Below are positions 33,587-40,976 of a stretch of 64,000 nt of DNA, in pieces. The DNA lies in NCBI RefSeq assembly GCF_017874715.1, contig NZ_JAGGLR010000006.1, positions 406,114-470,113 on the forward strand, written 5' to 3'. This DNA is from Streptomyces iranensis (GTDB taxonomy: Bacteria > Actinomycetota > Actinomycetes > Streptomycetales > Streptomycetaceae). The position numbers and the translations under genes are program-made. The notes beneath the pieces are model-generated. The model did not search any database and was not told the DNA's origin. It saw nothing but the letters and a program-made list of their open reading frames with translations. Within the stretch, counting starts at the first letter, position 1. Every line of letters begins with the position of its first letter.

Positions 33587-34497
33587 GCTCCCACAGCCAC
33601 GGCGTCCGCCGCGGGCGCCGCGAGTATCCGTACGCCCTGTTCCTGCTCCCCGGCGCGCTGGCCTTCCTCGCCGTCATCGTCGTCCCGTTCCTGATGAACA
33701 CCGGGATCAGCCTCACCCACTGGCAGGGCGTGGGCAGCCCGAAGTGGGCCGGGCTCGCCAACTACCGCGATCTGCTGGACGACTCCGCCTTCTGGGAGTC
33801 CTTCCGGCACAGCCTGGCCATGGTGGTGGCGATGGCGGTGCTCCCCACCGTCCTCGGCCTGGTGCTGGCCGCCGCGCTCTTCGACTACATCGCCAAACAC
33901 GTCTCCACCCGCACCGCGAGCGTGCTGCGCGCCTGCTTCTATCTGCCGCAGGTGCTGCCGATCGCGGTGGCCGGAATCGTCTGGAGCTGGATCCTCGCCC
34001 CGGAGAACGGCGCGCTCAACGAGGCGCTGGGCGCCGTCGGCCTCGGTTCGCTGCGCCACGACTGGCTGGGCGACCCGGACTTCGCGCTCTACAGCGTGAT
34101 GGCGGTGATGGTCTGGGTCCAGCTCGGCTTTCCACTGGTGGTCTTCATGGCGGGGCTGCAGCGCGCCGACCCGTCCCTGCACGAGGCGGCCGAGCTGGAC
34201 GGGGCGTCGTGGTGGCGGCGGTTCTGGCATGTGACGCTGCCCCAGATCCGCCCGGAGATCTATGTCGTGCTGCTGTGGTGCACCATCGCGGCGCTCAAGG
34301 TCTTCGGCGCGGTGTATGTGCTCACCAAGGGCGGACCGGGTGGGGCCACCAATGTCCCCTCGTACTTCTCCTTCCAGTCCTTCTTCGAGAAGACACAGGT
34401 CGGCTACGGCTCCGCGGTCTCCACCGCCCTCACCGTGATCATCCTGGCGCTGGCCCTGGTGGCATTGCGCCTGCAAACCCGGGCGGAGGACCAGTGA
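33583..34497 (+). CDS. Sugar ABC transporter permease (MalF type)
   Basis: A 304-residue membrane protein with six segments, the first at YALFLLPGALAFLAVIVVPFLM. EAA loop: PSLHEAAELDGASWWRRFWHVTLP. It is coupled by 4-bp overlaps to the binding protein before it and the second permease after it. The ATPase subunit is absent from the operon and is presumably MsiK. Confidence 0.93.
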   Translation: MSSHSHGVRRGRREYPYALFLLPGALAFLAVIVVPFLMNTGISLTHWQGVGSPKWAGLANYRDLLDDSAFWESFRHSLAMVVAMAVLPTVLGLVLAAALFDYIAKHVSTRTASVLRACFYLPQVLPIAVAGIVWSWILAPENGALNEALGAVGLGSLRHDWLGDPDFALYSVMAVMVWVQLGFPLVVFMAGLQRADPSLHEAAELDGASWWRRFWHVTLPQIRPEIYVVLLWCTIAALKVFGAVYVLTKGGPGGATNVPSYFSFQSFFEKTQVGYGSAVSTALTVIILALALVALRLQTRAEDQ

Positions 34498-35333
34498 ACG
34501 CCGTCAAGGGACAACGCGCCCCAGCCCGCTTTCCGGTGCTTGCCGCGCTGATCGTCGCGGCCGCCCTCATGGTGCTGCCGTTCCTCGTGGTGGCCCTCAA
34601 CGCGGTGAAATCGCCCGCCGACTACTCCGCGAACGGCCCGCTGAGCCTGCCCGAGGGGATCCACCTCGACGGCCTGAGGGACTTCTGGCAGCGGGTCGAC
34701 TTCGGCCGGAAGCTGTTCAACTCCGTGCTGATCTCCGGCTCGGTGGCGGTGCTCGCCGCGCTGCTTTCGGTGCTCAACGCGTATGCGATCGGCATCGGGC
34801 GGGTCAGGGGCCGCCCCTGGGTGCTGGCCTTCTTCGTGCTGGCCAACATGCTGCCGCAGGAGGCCCTGGTCTACCCCGTCTACTACCTGTCCAAGCAGGT
34901 GGGCCTGTACGACACCCGGCTGAGCGTGATCATCGTCTTCACCGTGATCCAGTCGGCCTTCGGCACCTATCTGCTCTCCTCCGTGCTCGGCGCCTTCCCC
35001 AAGGAGGTCATCGAGGCGGCCCGGATCGACGGCGCCACCAAATGGCAGGTGCTGTGGCGGGTCGTGGTGCCGGTCAGCCGCCCCACCATCGGAGTCCTGC
35101 TGGTCTTCTTCTTCATCTGGACCTGGAACGAGTTCCTGCTGCCCCTGGTGATGCTGATCTCCAACGACAACCAGACGGTCTCGGTGGCGCTCGGCGTCCT
35201 CCAGGGCCAGCGGCTGATGGACGCCACCATGACCAACGCGGCCGCCCTGCTGGGGGTGCTCCCCGCGTTCTGCTTCTTCCTGATCTTCCAGCGGACCCTG
35301 ACCCGTGGCATCGCCATGGGCGCGGTCAAATGA
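34494..35333 (+). CDS. Sugar ABC transporter permease (MalG type)
   Basis: A 279-residue membrane protein started at GTG 34494, which overlaps the previous stop (GTGA). Six segments, the first at FPVLAALIVAAALMVLPFLVVAL; EAA loop KEVIEAARIDGATKWQVLWRVVVP. It forms the channel with the 304-residue permease and is followed by the xylosidase gene after 19 bp. Confidence 0.93.
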   Translation: MNAVKGQRAPARFPVLAALIVAAALMVLPFLVVALNAVKSPADYSANGPLSLPEGIHLDGLRDFWQRVDFGRKLFNSVLISGSVAVLAALLSVLNAYAIGIGRVRGRPWVLAFFVLANMLPQEALVYPVYYLSKQVGLYDTRLSVIIVFTVIQSAFGTYLLSSVLGAFPKEVIEAARIDGATKWQVLWRVVVPVSRPTIGVLLVFFFIWTWNEFLLPLVMLISNDNQTVSVALGVLQGQRLMDATMTNAAALLGVLPAFCFFLIFQRTLTRGIAMGAVK

Positions 35334-35352
35334 CGAGGAGGGCCGCATTCGC

Positions 35353-37647
35353 ATGAAGTTCAGCGATGGCTATTGGAGACTGCGCGAGGGCGTCCACGCC
35401 GCGTACCCCCAGGGGGTGCTCGATGTGGAGACCGGCCCCGGCACCCTCACCGTCCACGCCCCCACCCATCCCGTACGCCACCGCGGCGATCTGCTCAAGG
35501 GCCCCGCCCTCACCCTGACCTGCACCGCCCCCATGCCCGATGTGATCGCCGTCCGGATCACCCACTTCGCGGGCGGGGTGGAGCGCGGCCCGTCCTTCGA
35601 GATCGCCCGCGAGACGTACGGCGCCGAGGTGAGCCGCGATGACGGGGAGGCCCGGCTCACCTCGGGCGCGCTCTCGGTACGCTTCGCCCGCACCGGACCC
35701 TGGCGCATGGACTTCGAGGCCGCCGGGCGCACGCTCACCAGCAGCGGCGTCAAGGACATGGGCATCATGGAGACCGCCGACGGCCACCACCACCTGCGCG
35801 AACGGCTCGCGCTGCGGGTCGGCACCTCCGTATACGGCCTCGGCGAGCGCTTCGGCCCGCTGGTGAGGAACGGCCAGGCCGTGGACGTCTGGAACGCCGA
35901 CGGCGGCACCGCCACCGAGCAGGCGTACAAGAACGTCCCGTTCCTCCTCACCGACGCGGGCTACGGCGTCTTCGTGGACCACCCCGGCCGGGTCTCCTTC
36001 GAGGTCGGTTCGGAGGCGGTCTCCCGGCTCCAGTTCAGCGCCGAGGACCAGGAGCTCACGTACTACGTCATCCACGGGCCCACCCCGAAGGAGATCCTGC
36101 GCCGCTACACCGCGCTCACCGGCCGCCCCGCGCTGCCGCCCGCGTGGTCCTTCGGGCTGTGGCTGTCCACCTCCTTCACCACCTCCTACGACGAGGAGAC
36201 GGTCACCGGCTTCGTCGACGGCATGGCGGAGCGCGCGCTGCCGCTGTCCGTCTTCCACTTCGACTGCTTCTGGATGCGCGAGTACCAGTGGTGCGACTTC
36301 ACCTGGGATCCGCGGGTCTTCCCCGACCCGGAGGGCATGCTGCGACGGCTGCGCGAGCGGGGGCTGAGAATCTCCGTCTGGATCAATCCGTACATCGGCC
36401 AGCGCTCCCCGCTCTTCGCCGAGGGCAAGGCCGCCGGGCATCTGCTGAAGCGGCCGGACGGCTCGGTGTGGCAGTGGGACCTGTGGCAGCCGGGCATGGC
36501 GCTGGTGGACTTCACCAGCCCCGAGGCCCGCGCCTGGTACGCGGCCAAGCTGACCGCGCTGCTGGACATGGGCGTGGACTGTTTCAAGACCGACTTCGGC
36601 GAGCGGGTGCCGCTGGACGTGGTGTACGCGGACGGCTCCGACCCCGAGCGAATGCACAACTACTACACCCACCTCTACAACCGCACCGTCCACGAGGCGC
36701 TGATCGAGCGGCGCGGTGAGGGCGAGGCGGTGGTCTTCGCGCGCTCGGCCACGGCGGGCGGCCAGCGGTTCCCGGTGCACTGGGGCGGCGACTGCGAGTC
36801 CACCTACGAGGCGATGGCCGAATCGCTGCGCGGCGGGCTCTCGCTGGGTCTCTCCGGCTTCGGCTTCTGGAGCCATGACATCGGCGGCTTCGAGGGCACC
36901 CCGGACCCGGCCCTGTTCAAGCGGTGGATCGCCTTCGGGCTGCTGTCCTCGCACAGCAGACTGCACGGCTCGTCCTCCTACCGGGTGCCGTGGCTCTTCG
37001 ACGAGGAGTCGGTCGAGGTGCTGCGCCACTTCACCCGGCTGAAGCTGCGGCTGATGCCGTATCTGTACGAGGCGGCGCGGCAGGCGCACACCGAGGGCAT
37101 CCCGGTGATGCGCGCCATGGTCCTGGAGTTCCCGGACGACCCCGGGTGCGCGGGTCTCGAGCGGCAGTACATGCTCGGCGGGGATCTGCTGGTCGCCCCG
37201 GTCTTCGACGACGAGGGCGACGTGACGTACTACGTGCCCGAGGGCGTCTGGACGCATGTGCCCAGCGGGCGGACGGTGCGCGGCCCGCGCTGGGTGCGCG
37301 AGACCCACGGCTTCCTCGGCGTCCCGCTGCTGGCCCGCCCCGGCGCGGTGATCCCGTTCGGGGCGGCCGACGACCGCCCCGACGCCGACTGGGCGGACGG
37401 GATCACACTGTGGGTGTACGAACCGGCGGCGGGCCCGGTCACGGTGCGGGTGCCGCGCCCGGACGGCACGACGGCCGCCACCTTCACCGTCGTCCGGGAC
37501 GGGGCGGTGCTGCGCGCCGAGGCCGCCGGCACCTCGGCGCCGTGGCGGCTGGAGGTGGCCGGCGGCCCGTCCGCGGAGGCGGCGGCGGGGACGGCGGTGC
37601 TGACGGTGCCGCTCCCGCCGTTGGCGCCTAACAGCGGCGGGGCTTGA
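35353..37647 (+). CDS. yicI: GH31 alpha-xylosidase (YicI type)
   Basis: A 764-residue cytoplasmic glycoside hydrolase from ATG 35353, with GAGGAGG upstream. The catalytic nucleophile lies in FKTDFGERVP (Asp414) and the acid/base in HWGGDCESTYE (Asp480). Both the motif text and the positions match E. coli YicI (Asp416 and Asp482), which marks alpha-xylosidase specificity rather than alpha-glucosidase. The sugar-binding stretches FDCFWMREYQWCDFTWDPRVFPDP and SGFGFWSHDIGGFEGTPDP also follow YicI. It should split alpha-xylosides such as isoprimeverose after uptake by the co-transcribed importer, giving xylose and glucose. A short hairpin (CCCCGT/ACGGGG near 37689-37705) may end the operon. Confidence 0.93.
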   Translation: MKFSDGYWRLREGVHAAYPQGVLDVETGPGTLTVHAPTHPVRHRGDLLKGPALTLTCTAPMPDVIAVRITHFAGGVERGPSFEIARETYGAEVSRDDGEARLTSGALSVRFARTGPWRMDFEAAGRTLTSSGVKDMGIMETADGHHHLRERLALRVGTSVYGLGERFGPLVRNGQAVDVWNADGGTATEQAYKNVPFLLTDAGYGVFVDHPGRVSFEVGSEAVSRLQFSAEDQELTYYVIHGPTPKEILRRYTALTGRPALPPAWSFGLWLSTSFTTSYDEETVTGFVDGMAERALPLSVFHFDCFWMREYQWCDFTWDPRVFPDPEGMLRRLRERGLRISVWINPYIGQRSPLFAEGKAAGHLLKRPDGSVWQWDLWQPGMALVDFTSPEARAWYAAKLTALLDMGVDCFKTDFGERVPLDVVYADGSDPERMHNYYTHLYNRTVHEALIERRGEGEAVVFARSATAGGQRFPVHWGGDCESTYEAMAESLRGGLSLGLSGFGFWSHDIGGFEGTPDPALFKRWIAFGLLSSHSRLHGSSSYRVPWLFDEESVEVLRHFTRLKLRLMPYLYEAARQAHTEGIPVMRAMVLEFPDDPGCAGLERQYMLGGDLLVAPVFDDEGDVTYYVPEGVWTHVPSGRTVRGPRWVRETHGFLGVPLLARPGAVIPFGAADDRPDADWADGITLWVYEPAAGPVTVRVPRPDGTTAATFTVVRDGAVLRAEAAGTSAPWRLEVAGGPSAEAAAGTAVLTVPLPPLAPNSGGA

Positions 37648-37822
37648 CCCAGGAGCATTCGAGTAGTCCGGCGTCGGCCGTAGCGGCGCCCCGTACGGCA
37701 CGGGGCCGCACCGCCTCCGCACGGCCCTCGCCGGACTTCGCGAGCGTCACCACGATCGCGTCCTCGCCTCCAGGCTGTTGAGGTGAGGGACGTTGGCATG
37801 TTGTTGGACAGCTTCTTGGCTT

Positions 37823-37864
37823 CCTCCTAATAGGAGGAGGATCCCTACGGCTCGCGCTGTAGGG
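37823..37864 (-). ncRNA. Candidate omega-RNA 3' hairpins / right end of the TnpB element
   Basis: Two hairpins lie in the tnpB 3' flank: CCTCCT-AAT-AGGAGG (37823-37837), and CCCTACGGC-TCGC-GCTGTAGGG (37843-37864), a 9-bp stem with one G-U pair that includes the tnpB stop codon. Known TnpB guide RNAs overlap the 3' end of tnpB and extend into the right end, so the scaffold would be read on the minus strand and the guide would come from sequence below about 37820. Confidence 0.5.
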
Positions 37865-39041
37865 GTTTCTGCTTCGCCGCCGACTGCCCGCTCGGAGTTC
37901 TCCGTTGAGATCTTACACCGGCTCCACAGACAGACACCGCCAGCCCGGCGGCCAGAAGATTATTCGCCGCGTTCACGTCCCGGTCGTGGGTCACGCCGCA
38001 GTCGCCGCACGTCCAGGTACGGACGTGCAACGGCATCACTTCGGCGAGATTGCCGCAGTTCGAGCACAGCTTGGACGAGGGAAACCAGCGGTCCACCGCG
38101 ATCACTTCGCGGCCGTACCACTGGGCCTTGTACTCCAGCATCGTGCGAAACTCTCGCCACGCAGCATCGGAGATAGCACAGGCGAGCGCGCCGTTCTTCA
38201 CCATATTCCGAACGGTCAGGTCCTCGATTACGACCACTTGGTTTTCGCGGACGAGACGAGTGGTGATCTTGTGCAGCAGGTCACGCCTGCGGTCGGCGAT
38301 TCGAGCGTGGACGCGGGCGACCGCGCGCCGGGCCTTGGCCCGGTTCGCTCCGTCGCCCCTGGCCTTACGCGCCAGTGCCCGCTGGGCCCTGGCCAGCCGG
38401 GCACGGTCCCTGCGCTCATACCGGGGGTTGACGATCTTCTCCCCGGTGGAAAACGTCAGCAGGTGGTCCAGCCCCACATCCACACCAATCGCCGCGTCCG
38501 TTGCCGGAAGCGGTCCCACTGCCGGGTCCTCGCACAACAGGGATACGAACCATCGGTCCGCGCTGTCGTGCGACACCGTCACTGTCGAGGGCTGGGCCCC
38601 TTCGGGCAGATGCCGGGACCACACAATGTTCAGTGGCTCTGACATCTTCGCCAGGGTCAGCTCACCGTCTCGGAACCGGAACGCGGACGTGGTGTACTCG
38701 GCACTGTTCCTCGACCGCTTACGGGACTTGAAGCGCGGGTACTTGGCCTGCTTGGCGAAGAAGTTCGTGAACGCCGCCTGGAGGTGCCGCAGAGCCTGCT
38801 GGAGCGGAACGGACGACACCTCGTTGAGATACGCCAGTTCCTCGGTCTTCTTCCACGCCGTCAGCATCGCCGAGGTGCGGCTGTAGTTGATTCGCTCCCC
38901 ACGCACCCACGCCTGGGTGCGGGCGGCAAGGGCCATGTTGTAGACCTTCCGCACGCATCCGAACGTGCGTGACAGCTCCGCCGCCTGCGCATCCGTTGGG
39001 TAGAAGCGGTACTTGAACGCCCGCCTCACACGAGTAGCCAC
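37845..39041 (-). CDS. tnpB: RNA-guided endonuclease TnpB (IS200/IS605 OrfB)
   Basis: A 398-residue protein from GTG 39041. N-terminal OrfB_IS605 helix-turn-helix region (FKYRFYPTDAQAAELSRTFGCVRKVYN). RuvC residues: Asp in IGVDVGLDHLLTFS, Glu in VVVIEDLTVRNMVKN, Asp in THDRDVNAANNLLAAG. A CSNCG...CGDCG zinc ribbon lies between them. All catalytic and zinc residues are intact, so it may still cleave DNA under guidance of the adjacent RNA. Known role: TnpB nucleases are the ancestors of Cas12 and help retain IS elements. It is inserted downstream of the xylosidase gene. Confidence 0.93.
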   Translation of the reverse strand: MATRVRRAFKYRFYPTDAQAAELSRTFGCVRKVYNMALAARTQAWVRGERINYSRTSAMLTAWKKTEELAYLNEVSSVPLQQALRHLQAAFTNFFAKQAKYPRFKSRKRSRNSAEYTTSAFRFRDGELTLAKMSEPLNIVWSRHLPEGAQPSTVTVSHDSADRWFVSLLCEDPAVGPLPATDAAIGVDVGLDHLLTFSTGEKIVNPRYERRDRARLARAQRALARKARGDGANRAKARRAVARVHARIADRRRDLLHKITTRLVRENQVVVIEDLTVRNMVKNGALACAISDAAWREFRTMLEYKAQWYGREVIAVDRWFPSSKLCSNCGNLAEVMPLHVRTWTCGDCGVTHDRDVNAANNLLAAGLAVSVCGAGVRSQRRTPSGQSAAKQKPLQREP

Positions 39042-39304
39042 GGGTCACACACTCACATGCCAGTCTGTAACCGCCTCACATGCCGGATAATTGGACGCCG
39101 TTCCCGCCCTGGGCGGCGACCAGCTCAATAACGACGGCCAGCTCCAGGCACGCGCATGACGGTTCACAGGTCTCCTCATGGCACGGCAGGAGCCCGTACC
39201 CCGCCCGTTCGCGACAGAGCACCCGCGGATGGCAACCGAAGTTCCGGATCACCGCGTCCCCTGTTCAGAGGGGGGAATCGAACACGACGAGAGGCGGTTC
39301 ATCG

Positions 39305-39718
39305 ATGGCCATGCCCGGAGCGGATCTGCTGTGCGCCGCGGTCGGACTGTCGCTCTACGCCTGCGCCTGGCGCGACACCCGGCTGGTGCGACGGCTGCGC
39401 CGCGAGGGGGTCCGTACGGAGGGGGTGGTGGTCGCCAACATCGTGAACCACCACAGCCAGAACAGGAGCCGCAGCACGACCCAGACGCCGGTCATCCGGT
39501 TCCACGACCACCAGGGCTACATGGTGGAGTTCACGACCGCGGTCCAGGGCGTCGGCTTGGGGCTGGCGAACGGCCGGAGGGTGGAGGTGATGTACCTCCC
39601 GGGCGAGTCGCAAAAGGCCCGGGTATGGATGCGACGCCACATACTCGGCCCGGCGGCGGTCCTGACCCTGATCGGCACGATCTTCCTCGGCTTCGGCCTG
39701 GTGATCGCCTTCAGCTGA
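39305..39718 (+). CDS. DUF3592-type small membrane protein
   Basis: A 137-residue protein, start ATG 39305 or the second ATG two codons later. N-terminal membrane segment (DLLCAAVGLSLYACAWRDT), a beta-rich middle (GVVVANIVNHHSQNRSRSTTQTPVIRFHDHQGYMVEFTTAVQG...NGRRVEVMYLPGESQKARVW), and a C-terminal membrane helix (LGPAAVLTLIGTIFLGFGLVIAF). This strand pattern between two helices is that of DUF3592. Function unknown. It stands alone between the TnpB element and the TetR gene. Confidence 0.78.
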   Translation: MAMPGADLLCAAVGLSLYACAWRDTRLVRRLRREGVRTEGVVVANIVNHHSQNRSRSTTQTPVIRFHDHQGYMVEFTTAVQGVGLGLANGRRVEVMYLPGESQKARVWMRRHILGPAAVLTLIGTIFLGFGLVIAFS

Positions 39719-39756
39719 AGGGCGGCCATAGCACGGGTGGGCACGGCCGCCGGGCG

Positions 39757-40452
39757 TCAGCGGGACGTGGTCAGGGCGAGGCTCGCGGGGAGGGCGGCGA
39801 CGGCCTCGCGGAGGCGGTCGGCCAGGTCGTGGCGGTGCGGCGGCTCGCTACGCGTACGGCCCGTCCCGCTCACGCCGCCCGCCGCATCCGCCTGTGCCAC
39901 CCAGCTCGCCAGCGCCCCGTGGAACGCGGCGACCAGCATGTCCACGGCCAGCCGCGGCCGGAGGTCGCCCGGCGCGCCGAGGCCGAAGCGGCGGTGCAGG
40001 ATCGCCAGCGCCTCCTGCGTGGTGGCCTCGCAGAACTGCAAACCGTGCGCGCCCATCGAGGGCGTCCGCTCGGCCAGCCGCCGGCTGAGCAGCATCCGGC
40101 GGGCCCAGCCCTCGTCGTCCATCCGCGCCAGCGCGGCCAGCAGCGCGTCCCGCCCCAGCTCCACCACCGGCAACTCGGCCGGTTCCGCGGTCTCCAGCTC
40201 CTCCAGGAAGGCCCGCCACAGGTCCTGGTCGGGGGCCATCGCGACATCTTCCTTGCTGGTGAAGGTGCGGAAGAAGGTGCGCTTGGAGACCTCCACCTCC
40301 TCGCACAACTCGTCCAGCGTCACCCCGCCGAAGCCGCGCCGGGTGAACAGCTCCAGCGCGGTGTCTATCAGCGTCTGACGGGTGCGCCGCTTCTTGCGTT
40401 CGCGCAGTGAGGAGTTGGGAGCGGCAGTCACGGCGAAGAGTGTAGCCGTCAT
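39757..40452 (-). CDS. TetR family transcriptional regulator
   Basis: A 231-residue protein from ATG 40452; a GTG eight codons downstream is an alternative, and neither has a good ribosome-binding site, so a leaderless or short-leader message is possible. HTH: TRQTLIDTALELFTRRGFGGVTLDELCEEVEVSKRTFFRTFTSKEDV. The ligand domain follows. It is divergent from the split oxidoreductase gene, and a perfect palindrome lies between the two starts, so it probably represses that gene and itself. With the target gene disrupted by the transposon, the circuit is now an orphan. Confidence 0.9.
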   Translation of the reverse strand: MTATLFAVTAAPNSSLRERKKRRTRQTLIDTALELFTRRGFGGVTLDELCEEVEVSKRTFFRTFTSKEDVAMAPDQDLWRAFLEELETAEPAELPVVELGRDALLAALARMDDEGWARRMLLSRRLAERTPSMGAHGLQFCEATTQEALAILHRRFGLGAPGDLRPRLAVDMLVAAFHGALASWVAQADAAGGVSGTGRTRSEPPHRHDLADRLREAVAALPASLALTTSR

Positions 40453-40475
40453 CGATGACGCCACTTGCACGCGTT

Positions 40476-40490
40476 TGCCACTCAGTGGCA
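40476..40490. promoter_or_regulatory. TetR operator palindrome
   Basis: TGCCACTCAGTGGCA is a 15-bp perfect palindrome (7-bp arms, central C) between the divergent TetR and oxidoreductase starts. This is the usual place and size for a TetR-family operator. Confidence 0.7.
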
Positions 40491-40835
40491 TAACTGATGT
40501 CGCCATCATTCACCGGAAAGGCGAACCGCCATGCGCCCCCTGCTCGTTGACCACTCCTCCCTCTCCGGCCTCCGCCTCGGCGCGGCCGCCGACCCCGAAC
40601 CCGCCCCCCACCAGGCGCTGGTCCGGGTGACCGCCACCTCCCTCAACTACGGCGAGGTCACCCACCGGACCGAGGCCCCCGACGGCACCGTGCTGGGCTG
40701 GGACGCCGCCGGAGTGGTCGAGCGCGCCGCCGCCGACGGCTCGGGACCGGCCGCCGGAACCCCCGTCGTCACCCTGGGCGCGGACGGCGGCTGGGCGGAG
40801 CTGCGCGCGGTGGACACCGGAATGCTCGGCGTCCC

Positions 40836-40872
40836 GGGGTGTCGGTAAGAACCGTGTCACCAGCCGCAAACG
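40836..40872 (+). repeat. Left terminal inverted repeat of the Tn3-family element
   Basis: Begins GGGGTGTCGGTAAGAA and ends CAGCCGCAAACG. It pairs with the right repeat at 32 of 37 positions. Confidence 0.92.
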
Positions 40873-40976
40873 TGACTCGCGGGCCCTCGCGTCACTCTTT
40901 CGGGTGAGTGGAGAGCTCTAGCGCTGCGGCGGGCGGTGTCGTGACGGGACGATCGGCGACCGTGACACGGTCGCCG

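Larger units (their letters stand above)
37820..39084 (-). mobile_element. Solo IS200/IS605-type element (IS1341-like) carrying tnpB only
   Basis: The borders are estimates. The low-coordinate side holds two hairpins overlapping and following the tnpB stop. The high-coordinate side holds two direct copies of CTCACATGCC at 39052-39061 and 39075-39084. No tnpA (Y1 transposase) is present, so the element is not self-mobile. Confidence 0.65.

Noticed and set aside
35326..37722. 798-codon minus-strand open frame opposite the alpha-xylosidase
   Set aside because: Antisense of a gene whose catalytic residues are in register with YicI; no domain in the shadow.
37648..37844. Remnant minus-strand coding sequence (EDAIVVTLAKSGEG-like) after the xylosidase gene
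   Set aside because: A short stretch looks protein-like, but no start, stop context or continuation beyond the TnpB element could be supported.
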